From the NCBI GenBank assembly GCA_031261945.1, contig JAISIQ010000055.1, positions 1 to 8,480 on the forward strand: a stretch of 8,480 bases of DNA, in the 5' to 3' direction. This document shows positions 1 to 6,521 of this stretch, one piece after another. The translations under genes were made by a program, and so were the position numbers. Each line of letters starts with the position of its first letter. Position 1 is the stretch's first letter. The notes below the pieces were generated by a model, which saw only the letters and a list, made by a program, of their open reading frames with translations, was not told where the DNA came from and ran no database searches. Origin of the DNA: Methanobrevibacter sp. GTDB lineage: Archaea > Methanobacteriota > Methanobacteria > Methanobacteriales > Methanobacteriaceae.

Positions 1-600
1 TTTTAATAAATCTTTAGTTCCTAATTCATTACATGGTGACATGAAGTTGTCTCCACCAATGAAAAATAAAAGAGCTCCTTTTTCAATTAATTTTGTCATA
101 AGGTAATGTTGAGCTCGGTTAACCATGAAATTAGTATCAAATGCTGGAATTATGTCTGTAAGTGATTCAGTGACTCCATTAATATCTATATGTGCCATTT
201 GAACAAAGCTATCTTCTGGTTTTACTAATGTATCAATAGCTAAAATTTCTTTTCTCTCTTCAGATTGAGCCCCTCCTTTCTTCTGCAGGACTTCAGTAGC
301 TATTTTCTGAGCTTCATAAGGTGTATTCGCAGTTCCAACTCCCATACTAATAGTTATCGGATATCTATTTCTTATAGATCTTTGAATTCTTCTATGGTCT
401 TCTTCATTAAGCCCATTAGTCACTGCAAGCATGTTATCAAATCTTGTATAAAATACAAGTCCTTTTTTCATTGCAATTTGTCTTTGAACATCAGCAAATA
501 GCTCTGCTTGCAAAATTTGAAGATCTGATTCATTACGAGGTTTAGGAGTAACTGTCCAAGGCCCATAATTATCAATCTGAATTAGAGTCATTTGTATCAT
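1..600 (-). CDS. arfA: GTP cyclohydrolase III (archaeal GTP cyclohydrolase IIa), 3' end outside the window
   Basis: An open frame of 200 codons starts at the ATG at 600-598 and runs off the left edge without a stop. The N-terminus ([19 protein letters not shown]), the RFDN motif near residue 53, the stretch [20 protein letters not shown] near 78, and IGGDNFMSP near 181 match the archaeal GTP cyclohydrolase III family as I remember it. In that family the protein is about 250-270 residues, so roughly the last quarter is missing. Known role: the enzyme converts GTP to a formylaminopyrimidine nucleotide, the first step toward riboflavin and the deazaflavin FO of coenzyme F420. The IGGDN segment resembles the metal-binding turn of cyclase/GGDEF-type palm domains. 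A strong AGGTGA site lies 7 bases before the ATG and supports this start. It lies downstream of cofD on the same strand after a 212-bp spacer, so it probably has its own promoter. Confidence 0.93.
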   Translation of the reverse strand, partial: MIQMTLIQIDNYGPWTVTPKPRNESDLQILQAELFADVQRQIAMKKGLVFYTRFDNMLAVTNGLNEEDHRRIQRSIRNRYPITISMGVGTANTPYEAQKIATEVLQKKGGAQSEERKEILAIDTLVKPEDSFVQMAHIDINGVTESLTDIIPAFDTNFMVNRAQHYLMTKLIEKGALLFFIGGDNFMSPCNELGTKDLLK

Positions 601-607
601 ATAGTTT

Positions 608-613
608 TCACCT
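608..613 (-). promoter_or_regulatory. Ribosome binding site of arfA
   Basis: The minus strand reads AGGTGA, complementary to the 3' end of archaeal 16S rRNA, with 7 bases before the ATG at 600. It fixes the start of the truncated arfA frame. Confidence 0.75.
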
Positions 614-812
614 AATTTTACTAATTTACCTTATTTATTAATATGATTTTAATTTATATTTAATTAATTTAATTTATTTATTAATTTATTTATTGAATTA
701 TTACTTTAAAATTATTATTTATATTTACTTTATTTATATTTATTTTAATTATGATATTTTATTTAATAATCTTTTATTTATTTATTTTATTTTATTTAAT
801 TTTTTAAAACTA
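614..812. other. AT-only low-complexity spacer between cofD and arfA
   Basis: About 200 bp made almost entirely of TTTA/TTAT runs, with no plausible gene on either strand. It includes a 12-bp unit, TTAATTTATTTA, repeated exactly twice in tandem at 669-692. It must contain the end of the cofD transcript and probably the arfA promoter. The composition is so biased that many TATA-like boxes can be drawn and none can be preferred. Confidence 0.6.
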
Positions 813-1712
813 CTAAATATCTAAAACTACTTTTGCTAAATTTTCTTTATCTTGAATATTTTGCATATTAGTTTTTGTTATAGTGACATCTTTTATTAGT
901 TTTTCTATTTTATTTTTTGATTTTTCATCAAAGTTATCAATTATAAATTTATCTAAAAATGATTTATACATAGAAGCTACTCCATAAGATGAGACTTCAT
1001 AGCCTAATGCATTCATAAACTTACCTGCAGGTCCACTAACAGGAGAAGTTCCAATTATAGGGGAAATAGCTATTACATAAGCATTTTTTAGAGCCTTTTC
1101 AACCCCTTCTAAATTAATTATTGGCATTATTGAAGTAATAGGATTAGATGGGCCAATTATAATCATTTCTGAATTTTCTATTGTTTCTATAATATGTGGT
1201 GAAGGCTTCACTTTAGAATAGCTAATATCATAAACTTTAGGCAGACTTCGGTGTTTTATAAGAAAATCATGGAATTCAAGATCCCCTATGTCTGTTTTAA
1301 TAGCTATTTTAGAAGGTTCATCACTCATTGGCAAAATTTTTGCTTCTATTGCCATATTTTTTCGTTGTATATCTACAGCTTCAGTTAATGTGTGGGTTTC
1401 CATCAACATGGTTTTTTGAATTTTAGTAGCTCGATCTATATCTCCAATTCTTAAAAGTTCAGGAGAACCAAGCTCTTCAAGTTGTTGATTAGTTGTAAAA
1501 GTATCATTCTTAATTCCATACCAAGTTTCATCATTTATCATATCTGCAAAAGTATATAAAACAGTATCAATATCTGCAGCTACATAAACACCCGAAAAAT
1601 AATCATTTTCAACAGTATTAACAATAACAGAGATATCTGAAGGATTATGGATATTTTTAATTCCTTGAATAAGCTTTGGAGTTCCTGTGCCTCCAGACAG
1701 TATCGTAATCAA
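813..1712 (-). CDS. cofD: 2-phospho-L-lactate transferase (LPPG:FO transferase)
   Basis: This 299-residue protein has the usual family length. CofD transfers the phospholactyl group from lactyl-2-diphospho-5'-guanosine to the deazaflavin FO, giving F420-0, in the cytoplasm. Visible motifs: the nucleotide-binding SGGTGTPKL at residues 6-14, VNTVEND at 31-37, ADIDTVLYT at 46-54 with the conserved acidic pair, LPMSDEP at 127-133, GPSNPITSI at 187-195, and [17 protein letters not shown] at 217-233. The start is a TTG at 1712-1710. It places SGGTG at the N-terminus as in homologues, and AAGGTT lies 6 bases upstream. The product feeds CofE, encoded just upstream on the same strand. Two exact copies of the palindrome AATAGCTATT fall in the gene (1065 and 1299), both read as Ile-Ala-Ile. 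Confidence 0.95.
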   Translation of the reverse strand: MITILSGGTGTPKLIQGIKNIHNPSDISVIVNTVENDYFSGVYVAADIDTVLYTFADMINDETWYGIKNDTFTTNQQLEELGSPELLRIGDIDRATKIQKTMLMETHTLTEAVDIQRKNMAIEAKILPMSDEPSKIAIKTDIGDLEFHDFLIKHRSLPKVYDISYSKVKPSPHIIETIENSEMIIIGPSNPITSIMPIINLEGVEKALKNAYVIAISPIIGTSPVSGPAGKFMNALGYEVSSYGVASMYKSFLDKFIIDNFDEKSKNKIEKLIKDVTITKTNMQNIQDKENLAKVVLDI

Positions 1713-1718
1713 TCTAAT

Positions 1719-1724
1719 AACCTT
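1719..1724 (-). promoter_or_regulatory. Ribosome binding site supporting the TTG start of cofD
   Basis: The minus strand reads AAGGTT, 6 bases before the TTG at 1712. No ATG occurs before the glycine-rich SGGTGTPKL motif, so this site together with the motif position decides the start. Confidence 0.6.
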
Positions 1725-1851
1725 TATATTAATCTTTTTATTTTAAAATTAATCTTTATTTTAAATTAACTGATTTCTTATTATTTTCTTATTATTCTTT
1801 TATTATTCTATTATTATTTTCTTATTGATTTTATTTAAAATTTTATTTAGT

Positions 1852-2664
1852 TTATTTTCTAAAAATATCAAATTCTTTTGGTCGAATTAGGGAATCTATT
1901 GAGGAATTTGGATTTTTTAGCTTTTTAAAATTTGAAAATCCTCTTACAATCACTACAGGGATTCCTTCATCTGCTTGCCCCATAATTAATGATGCAGCAG
2001 CCGCTAATTCATCAGCAATAGCTATTTCCGTAGTTTGAAGTTCTCTATCATAGAGATCTTTTTCACCAGCACGCTTCCAAAGAGAAGAAATTCCAGAACA
2101 TCCAATAGCTACTCCCACCGCTCCATTTCTAAAAGCTCTTCCTTGAGTATCAGTAATTATAACTCCTATTTCTGATCTTGATTCTGATTTTTCTGATTTC
2201 GATTTTGTTTTTTGAGCATATATTTCTTTTTCAATATCTTCTCTTATTTTCAAAGCGGATTTATCAGGATTTTTTGGCATTGGTGTAGCTAAACCATTTT
2301 CTACATTTGATTCATCAATTCCAGCATTAGCACAAACAAAACCATGTTTTGTTTCACTTATTATAAACTCGGGTCCAACTTCAATAATTTCATTAGATTC
2401 TCGAATAATAGCTTCTACCAATTTTGGATCTTTTTTTGCGAGTTTAGCTATTTTAATAGCTGATTCACTTGGCTTTATTTTCTTTAAATCAATAATATTT
2501 CCTTCAGATTTAGCTATTAATGTTTCAGCTATTAAAATAATATCTTCATCATATATGTGAATATCTTGTTTTGTGCTGGCTTCAATTATTAGTTTAGCTA
2601 TATTATCTTCCTTTTTTACTAAAGGAATTTCACTTAAACCAAATAATTCTAATTTATTATTCAT
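1852..2664 (-). CDS. cofE: Coenzyme F420-0:L-glutamate ligase
   Basis: CofE adds glutamate residues to F420-0 using GTP and a divalent metal, completing F420-2. From the ATG at 2664 the protein has 270 residues. The frame could also open at a TTG at 2673, three codons earlier; neither start has a clear ribosome binding site, and I prefer the ATG. Numbering from the ATG, family landmarks are IILIAETLIAKSEGN at 42-56, ANAGIDESNVENG at 112-124, VIITDTQGRAFRNGAVGVAIG at 168-188, ERELQ-like DRELQTTEIAIADELAAAA at about 206-224, and MGQADEGIPVVIVRG at 228-242. The acidic residues in AGIDESN and TDTQGR correspond to the metal site. Unusual: a Lys/Ser/Glu low-complexity insert (about residues 152-165) directly precedes the TDTQGR strand. 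It lies between purO and cofD on the same strand. Confidence 0.94.
   Translation of the reverse strand: MNNKLELFGLSEIPLVKKEDNIAKLIIEASTKQDIHIYDEDIILIAETLIAKSEGNIIDLKKIKPSESAIKIAKLAKKDPKLVEAIIRESNEIIEVGPEFIISETKHGFVCANAGIDESNVENGLATPMPKNPDKSALKIREDIEKEIYAQKTKSKSEKSESRSEIGVIITDTQGRAFRNGAVGVAIGCSGISSLWKRAGEKDLYDRELQTTEIAIADELAAAASLIMGQADEGIPVVIVRGFSNFKKLKNPNSSIDSLIRPKEFDIFRK
2171..2206 (-). repeat. TCTGAT-type hexamer repeat inside cofE
   Basis: A 36-bp stretch made of TCTGAT and close variants (TCTGAT, CTTGAT, TCTGAT, TTT, TCTGAT, TTCGAT, TTT on the plus strand). It encodes alternating Ser with Lys, Glu or Arg. It lies in frame in a loop just before the conserved VIITDTQGR segment and looks like a local repeat expansion. 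Confidence 0.6.
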
Positions 2665-2780
2665 AATAATCAAACTTAAAAGAATATAATTTTAATTTTA
2701 ATAATAATAATAATTGAAAAATAAATATTTATTATTATATTCTTATTACCATATTTAGTTATTATATTTAAATAAGAATA

Positions 2781-3407
2781 TTATAGATTTATAGACTCGA
2801 TATTCCATTTTTCATCAAATACAGATCCAACTGAAGCAACAGGATTTGTGAATTTTTCAAAATCACCTTCATTTAATATTAATTTTGCAGCTTCTTTAGA
2901 ATCTTTTGCTGTAAAATCAACTTCTTCTGGGGATTGGCATTCATAAGTGGATATAAATGCTGCTTTTCCATATTCTAATTTCTCTACTAATAGCTTTTCA
3001 TCAGTAACTATTCCAATATATGCTTCATATTCATTTTCTTGAGTATTTGAAGTGACTACTCCTGCTATTCTTGGAGTATTATAATCATCTTTTTCATAAT
3101 CCATTGCAAGTAATGATAATGATAATGCATCTTTTATATTCATTCCAACAGCTATCTTATCGGCTATTACATCAGTGTGAGATCCATTTGAAACAATAGC
3201 TATATTATCAACAATTTTAACACAATTATATGCTATATATGCATTTTCAAATATATCTGTTTCATATCCTTCTTTTGGAATAATAGCTGCTTTATCTTCA
3301 AAACTCTTAGCCATTCTATTTGGAAAAGATCGACTTGATACTCTATAGGCTATAAATGGTTTTTTTTCGTTATTCATCCCAACTGAAACTATTCTACCTA
3401 AATACAT
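2781..3407 (-). CDS. purO: IMP cyclohydrolase, archaeal type
   Basis: PurO closes the ring of FAICAR to give IMP, the last step of purine synthesis in many archaea, replacing the cyclohydrolase half of PurH. The 208-residue product is close to the usual length of about 200. Recognisable stretches are YLGRIVSVG at 2-10, [14 protein letters not shown] at 18-31, [21 protein letters not shown] at 56-76, [17 protein letters not shown] at 101-117, [13 protein letters not shown] at 130-142, and [15 protein letters not shown] near 151-165. R22 and the E of [13 protein letters not shown] are likely active-site residues, from memory of the family. The ATG at 3407 has GAGGGGT a few bases upstream. A 143-bp spacer with a repetitive tract separates it from exbD upstream, and cofE follows on the same strand. 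No defect is visible. Confidence 0.95.
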   Translation of the reverse strand: MYLGRIVSVGMNNEKKPFIAYRVSSRSFPNRMAKSFEDKAAIIPKEGYETDIFENAYIAYNCVKIVDNIAIVSNGSHTDVIADKIAVGMNIKDALSLSLLAMDYEKDDYNTPRIAGVVTSNTQENEYEAYIGIVTDEKLLVEKLEYGKAAFISTYECQSPEEVDFTAKDSKEAAKLILNEGDFEKFTNPVASVGSVFDEKWNIESINL

Positions 3408-3469
3408 TCAACCCCTCGTTTTTTCTCTTTTTCTATATTTTAATTTTAATTTTAATAAAATGTAATTCT

Positions 3470-3550
3470 ATTATTATTGCTATTATTACTATTGTTATTA
3501 CTATTGTTATTGCTATTGTTATTATTATTGTCGTTGTTGTTATCATTATT
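3470..3550 (-). repeat. 27-triplet purine-purine-pyrimidine tract (AAT-type) directly after the exbD stop
   Basis: Read on the minus strand in the exbD frame, these 81 bases are 27 consecutive triplets drawn only from AAT, AAC, AGT, AGC, GAT and GAC. Every triplet is therefore purine-purine-pyrimidine and encodes Asn, Ser or Asp. Within it a 12-bp unit (ACTATTGTTATT on the plus strand) occurs at 3488-3499, 3500-3511 and, with one change, 3512-3523. The variants differ from AAT only by transitions, as in an aged microsatellite. The exbD stop TAA (3553-3551) lies immediately before the tract. The frame stays open four more codons after it and ends with TAA at 3454-3452. It may be an untranslated spacer repeat or a tail cut off by the stop. 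Confidence 0.85.
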
Positions 3551-3940
3551 TTATTCTGGTGATTTAACAGCTTGATCAGGAGACATACCTGAAGGTGTTG
3601 TTATGATTATCGACCTATCTTTTGGTTTTATTATTATTTCGCCTTCATCAATAACTTTACTGTGTACAGCTATTGAACTACTTCTAATTAAATCTGACAT
3701 GTCTTGACCATTGACAGTTACCTTTTCTAAGTTTGCTACAGGGAACAAGTAATATTCAGAATCTCCTGAAGTGTCACTTGCTTCTGGTTTTCCAGTAGCA
3801 TCCATATCTGCTGCATTGAAGTTACTTGTAATTACTAAAAAGATTAATATTGTAAACAGTATATCAATAAAAGGAACCAAATTAAATTGAGGATTTTCTC
3901 CTTTGATTTTCTCCCTATGTCTTTTAACATCTAATTTCAT
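3551..3940 (-). CDS. exbD: ExbD/TolR-family biopolymer transport protein
   Basis: A 129-residue small membrane protein. It has a charged cytoplasmic N-terminus (about residues 1-18), one membrane helix at about 20-41 (FNLVPFIDILFTILIFLVIT), and an extracytoplasmic domain of about 88 residues. Asp26 within NLVPFIDI is the conserved intramembrane proton-relay acid of ExbD/TolR. Known role: with ExbB it forms a proton channel whose flow drives movement of the outer domain. The outer part keeps the typical VTVNG turn (74-78) and a strand with IIIKPKDRS, but it is short and acidic. The ATG at 3940 follows GAGG with 8 bases between. exbB ends 26 bp upstream on the same strand, so the two are surely cotranscribed. 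The stop at 3553-3551 is followed in frame by an Asn-rich tract. I am confident of the family, not of the cellular task. Confidence 0.88.
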   Translation of the reverse strand: MKLDVKRHREKIKGENPQFNLVPFIDILFTILIFLVITSNFNAADMDATGKPEASDTSGDSEYYLFPVANLEKVTVNGQDMSDLIRSSSIAVHSKVIDEGEIIIKPKDRSIIITTPSGMSPDQAVKSPE

Positions 3941-3966
3941 TATTCATTCCTCAAATTTATATTAAC

Positions 3967-4806
3967 TTATTGTTTTAATTGACTTTCTATTATTTCAGAT
4001 TTAACATCACATTTTTCTAATATAATATTGCTGATACTTTTTTCTAACATACTTGGTTTAAATGAAATTTGAATATTAGCTCCATATTCTGAAATTTCTC
4101 TTGTATTAACAATTCCTTCTGCTTCGTGTAATGCTTCTAATGCGCAAGGAATATCCTTTTCAACTTTAATTTTAGCTACTGCATAACTCCAATTTGTCAT
4201 TTTATTAGCTAGTTCTATTTTATCCATTTCCTTATCTATAAGTCCTTTAATATATGTATAAAGAGGTAATAATACAATAGCTACTGCTAAACCAGCTATT
4301 GTTGTAATAAGTGCTAAATAAATTCCTTCTGCCATAGATGCCGTATCTGGATTTACTCCTAATGATTTAAATGTTGTCCAAATCCCTAATACTGTTCCAA
4401 TAAGTCCTAAAAAGGGAGATAATTCAATGATAGTTTTAAGAGTTCCTAATCCATTGGTCATTTTACTTAATTCTACAATAAATACTTGTTCCATTCCTTC
4501 TTCTACTTCTGTTTTATTTTTATATCCTATTTTTAAAGCTTCTGAAATAATTTTTGAAACAGGATTTTTATATCGGCTAATGGATTTTAAAGCTTCAACA
4601 GCCCCTCCTTTATTCATAGCTATGGTCACTGTGCTCATAATTTCAGTAGTATCGGTCTTTGTAATTTTTCTAAGATATCTTATTTTTTGAAGTGAAGTAA
4701 TTAATCCATAAATACCAATTAAAGTAATTATGTAAGTTATTATTCCTCCACCTTGGAACATTTCAACTATTGTATTTATTCCACTTGTAAAAAATTCAAC
4801 TATCAT
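3967..4806 (-). CDS. exbB: MotA/TolQ/ExbB-family proton channel protein with C-terminal extension
   Basis: A 279-residue membrane protein. Predicted membrane helices are at about 20-38, 127-147 and 160-187, with a cytoplasmic stretch of about 90 residues between the first two, as in ExbB/TolQ. Conserved features are LSPFLGLIGTVLGIWTTF at 129-146 and LALITTIAGLAVAIVLLPLY at 164-183, including the channel threonines at 168-169. It pairs with ExbD, encoded 26 bp downstream, to use the proton gradient. Unusual: about 65 residues follow the core (215-279). They show an alternating strand/helix pattern suggestive of a small ferredoxin-like domain with cysteines at 221 and 265. The ATG at 4806 is preceded by GAGG with 6 bases spacing. 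No TonB or TolA partner is visible. The task in an archaeon without an outer membrane is unknown. Confidence 0.88.
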   Translation of the reverse strand: MIVEFFTSGINTIVEMFQGGGIITYIITLIGIYGLITSLQKIRYLRKITKTDTTEIMSTVTIAMNKGGAVEALKSISRYKNPVSKIISEALKIGYKNKTEVEEGMEQVFIVELSKMTNGLGTLKTIIELSPFLGLIGTVLGIWTTFKSLGVNPDTASMAEGIYLALITTIAGLAVAIVLLPLYTYIKGLIDKEMDKIELANKMTNWSYAVAKIKVEKDIPCALEALHEAEGIVNTREISEYGANIQISFKPSMLEKSISNIILEKCDVKSEIIESQLKQ

Positions 4807-4813
4807 ATTAATC

Positions 4814-4839
4814 CTCTTTGATTTTACTCTTTGATTTTA
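4814..4839 (-). repeat. Exact 13-bp tandem duplication covering the exbB leader and ribosome binding site
   Basis: The 13-mer CTCTTTGATTTTA (plus strand) occurs at 4814-4826 and again at 4827-4839 with no gap. On the exbB message strand each copy ends in CAAAGAG; only the copy nearer the start extends to the GAGG used by exbB. A palindromic TATA-like box, TTTTATAAAA (4835-4844), overlaps the far copy. The duplication therefore changes the spacing between possible promoter and start. Confidence 0.7.
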
Positions 4840-4897
4840 TAAAAGCTATTTATTTAATAAAAGGTATTTATAATTTTATAATTAATAAAGATATTTA

Positions 4898-4948
4898 TTA
4901 TTTTTTCATCTTTTCAACTGTTTTCCAACTTTTACGAACAATTTCTTT
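4898..4948 (-). pseudogene. Detached 3' end of an RNase HII gene (rnhB remnant)
   Basis: The minus strand encodes KEIVRKSWKTVEKMKK followed by TAA. The last residues of the intact RNase HII at 6575-7198 are PEIVRKSWRTVQNFKKL. Eleven of 16 aligned residues agree, including the unbroken EIVRKSW. Both copies end at a stop at the same place, apart from one extra Leu. At the DNA level the synonymous positions differ (GTT/GTA, CGT/CGG, AAA/AAG, AGT/TCT), so this is not a recent copy. The frame continues upstream only to a stop at 4973-4975, and I see nothing resembling the GSGYPSDPKT region of the enzyme further up. It cannot make a functional enzyme. It lies about 90 bp before exbB, in the same orientation. 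Confidence 0.7.
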
Positions 4949-4950
4949 TG

Positions 4951-5095
4951 ATATTGCAAGGTTCAGAATAAATTATGACATATAAAATAAATAATTAGTA
5001 ATAATGATTTTAAGATAATTTTTCTTTATATATTATTTGAACAAAATCATATTTATAACTATTTTTCTGAACATGAAAATATTTTTCTGCAATAT
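4951..5095. repeat. Nested inverted repeats in the gene-free stretch left of the rightward gene pair
   Basis: Three pairs of perfect 8-bp inverted arms are nested in order: ATATTGCA (4951-4958) with TGCAATAT (5088-5095), GTTCAGAA (4961-4968) with TTCTGAAC (5065-5072), and ATGATTTT (5004-5011) with AAAATCAT (5043-5050). The right side also holds a direct repeat ATTTTTCTG (5061-5069 and 5081-5089), which accounts for most of the unequal spacing. It could be a folded RNA, a protein-binding region or an element end. In such AT-rich DNA a single 8-bp pair means little; the nesting and the G/C-containing middle pair are what make it notable. Confidence 0.4.
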
Positions 5096-5103
5096 TAAAA
5101 AAT

Positions 5104-5113
5104 AAAAATATAT
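5104..5113 (+). promoter_or_regulatory. Candidate TATA box for the rightward gene pair
   Basis: AAAAATATAT ends 25 bases before the ATG at 5139. No Shine-Dalgarno-like sequence precedes that ATG. An archaeal TATA box at this distance would start transcription at or within a few bases of the ATG, so a leaderless or nearly leaderless message is the simplest reading. This is inference from spacing only. Confidence 0.4.
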
Positions 5114-5138
5114 TAAGTATTATAAACCTATATTTTTT

Positions 5139-5813
5139 ATGGAAGATGAAAAAAAAGATGAAAGTAAAAAGGAAAAATTTAAAATAAAAGAAAAAATAGT
5201 AAAATTTTTTGTTAATCAATGGAATAAACTCAAAACGAATTCCCGTTTATATGAATTCTTCAAAAAAATGAAACCGTTTTTATTCGCATTAGTAATATTA
5301 ATAATAATTATATTGATAGAATGGCACATATCTTCTAATTTATTCATGGAGGGTGTTGACAAAAATCCTGAAGCAGGAATAGCTTTGTTTGTTGGTTTGT
5401 TAGCAGTAACTGTTTCAACATTTTCAAATTACATTAATAATAAAGAAACCAATAAACGATTGGAAAAACAATTAAGATATGATAAAGAAATCGAAACTTT
5501 ATTGAAATTAAAACAAATATTGGATGAAATAAGTGACAATATACCTTCTGAAGATTTTATGAGTATGAGAAATGATCCTGTTCATTATAATGCTGGAACT
5601 CATAAACTATATGAATTTGAAAAGGGATTAAATTTTTATAGATTACCAAAAATAGTTAGAGATAAAATAGAATCAATGACATATGGATATAAAACAGAAG
5701 ACATGATGATAACCAGTCTGTGGAGTATTTCTAAAATTAATTATAATAAATATAGATATACAGAAAATCTAAGAGACTTAAACCGCTGCGTTAAAACAAT
5801 TCTAGACAAATAA
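5139..5813 (+). CDS. Uncharacterised two-helix membrane protein
   Basis: I do not recognise this 224-residue protein. It has a very lysine-rich N-terminus (about 1-45), a strong membrane helix at about 46-63 (ALVILIIIILIEW), and a short loop rich in acidic residues. A second helix follows at about 79-98 (AGIALFVGLLAVTVSTFSNYI), then a cytoplasmic part of about 125 residues beginning with a charged, coiled-coil-like stretch (NNKETNKRLEKQLRYDKE, 100-117, continuing to about 133). Positive charges flank both helices on the inside, giving a hairpin with both ends in the cytoplasm. No catalytic motif is evident. It is on the opposite strand from all flanking genes, and 34 bp before a second gene in the same direction. 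The ATG at 5139 has no ribosome binding site. The position next to a detached rnhB end suggests it arrived by insertion. Confidence 0.72.
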   Translation: MEDEKKDESKKEKFKIKEKIVKFFVNQWNKLKTNSRLYEFFKKMKPFLFALVILIIIILIEWHISSNLFMEGVDKNPEAGIALFVGLLAVTVSTFSNYINNKETNKRLEKQLRYDKEIETLLKLKQILDEISDNIPSEDFMSMRNDPVHYNAGTHKLYEFEKGLNFYRLPKIVRDKIESMTYGYKTEDMMITSLWSISKINYNKYRYTENLRDLNRCVKTILDK

Positions 5814-5847
5814 AAATAAAAAAAATCATGACAATTGGGTAGATTAT

Positions 5848-6519
5848 ATGGGATTTTTTAGTAAAAAAGAAAAAACACCTAAAGAAAAAGAGATAAAAAA
5901 GATATTAGGAGGAGCTAAATGGACTCCTGAAGTAAAAGATTTATTTGATAAATATAAAGTAGGTATATTTAATCAATCTGAAGCTTTAAATCAAGTTAAA
6001 CAAGAAGCACTGACACACAAAATTCAATCTGAGAATTATTTGAATAGATTAGACACATTATTAAAAAATAAAAGAAAAGAGAAATTAGAAGAAGAAAATA
6101 AAATTTTTGAAAAAGAGATAAGAGAAGGTATTAAATGTGCTGTTATTAAGATGGTTGACAGTGAAAAAGAAAAACATTCAGAATTAGTAAGAGGAATATC
6201 AACATTAGGATGGGGAATAACTGGATATGCTCTCACAAGTGGTAAAAAAACAGGAGCTCACGAAACATACATACAATCAATTTTAAAAATAGTACCTAAT
6301 GGAATAGTCATTTCAGCTGAAAATGAGAATGATATGAGATTACCTTGGAATAAAATAATTAATTCAGAGTATAATGTAACAATTAAAGGAACTCGTATTA
6401 ACATCAAGTTAATGGAAGGAGAATATTTAAATTTAATAACAAGTAGTAAATATTATAAAGAAATAACATATCTAATTAATGAATCTGCTGCTGGTGTTGA
6501 AGAAGAAGGTTGGGAATAA
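5848..6519 (+). CDS. Uncharacterised protein with possible PH-like C-terminal domain
   Basis: This 223-residue protein is not identified. The N-terminus is charged (GFFSKKEKTPKEKE). A helical region follows (about 25-105) with a lysine/glutamate-rich coiled-coil-like stretch at 70-93. A glycine-rich segment, LVRGISTLGWGITGYALTSGKK, covers roughly 113-134 and is too polar to be a clear membrane helix. The last part (about 143-210) alternates short strands and turns: ILKIVPNGIVIS, MRLPWNKIINSEYN, TRINIKLMEGEYLNLIT, then a helix KYYKEITYLINES. That order, with tryptophan in LPWNKI, resembles bacterial PH-like or GRAM-like domains, but this is a pattern judgement only. GGGT lies about 8 bases before the ATG. 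It follows the membrane-protein gene by 34 bp, so the two form one operon. The gene ends in two stops (TAATAA) before a hairpin. Confidence 0.72.
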   Translation: MGFFSKKEKTPKEKEIKKILGGAKWTPEVKDLFDKYKVGIFNQSEALNQVKQEALTHKIQSENYLNRLDTLLKNKRKEKLEEENKIFEKEIREGIKCAVIKMVDSEKEKHSELVRGISTLGWGITGYALTSGKKTGAHETYIQSILKIVPNGIVISAENENDMRLPWNKIINSEYNVTIKGTRINIKLMEGEYLNLITSSKYYKEITYLINESAAGVEEEGWE

Positions 6520-6521
6520 TA

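Noticed and set aside
265..501. 78-codon rightward open frame
   Set aside because: It lies entirely over the arfA coding region on the other strand, has a serine-rich unstructured product and no ribosome binding site; a shadow of arfA.
1741..1851. Repeated TTATTATTTTC stretches between cofE and cofD as a terminator
   Set aside because: The T runs are on the plus strand, while the neighbouring genes are transcribed leftward, so the message here is A-rich and lacks a stem; it is best read as low-complexity spacer.
3356..3562. Rightward frame with a very hydrophobic Ile/Val tail that looks like a membrane peptide
   Set aside because: The tail is only the complement of the triplet tract after exbD, and the first part overlaps the purO start. 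The apparent helix is a composition artefact.
4427..4690. Rightward 87-codon frame inside exbB
   Set aside because: It is fully covered by the well-supported exbB gene on the opposite strand; a hydrophobic shadow. The same applies to 6036-6236 (opposite the PH-like gene) and 6804-6992 (opposite rnhB).
4949..5138. A tRNA or CRISPR array in the gene-free stretch
   Set aside because: No cloverleaf with a CCA-compatible acceptor stem and T-loop motif, and no regularly spaced repeats with unique spacers, could be found; only AT-rich DNA with short inverted repeats.
5010..5219. Leftward 69-codon frame rich in Phe and Lys
   Set aside because: It overlaps the start of the rightward membrane-protein gene and its composition reflects A/T runs; no start signal or homology is recognisable.
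3551..6519. A Zorya-like anti-phage system formed by ExbB, ExbD and the two rightward genes
   Set aside because: ZorA carries a long coiled-coil tail and ZorB an OmpA-like domain, and a helicase or nuclease partner follows. None of these is present, exbB-exbD are of ordinary size, and the rightward genes are on the opposite strand.
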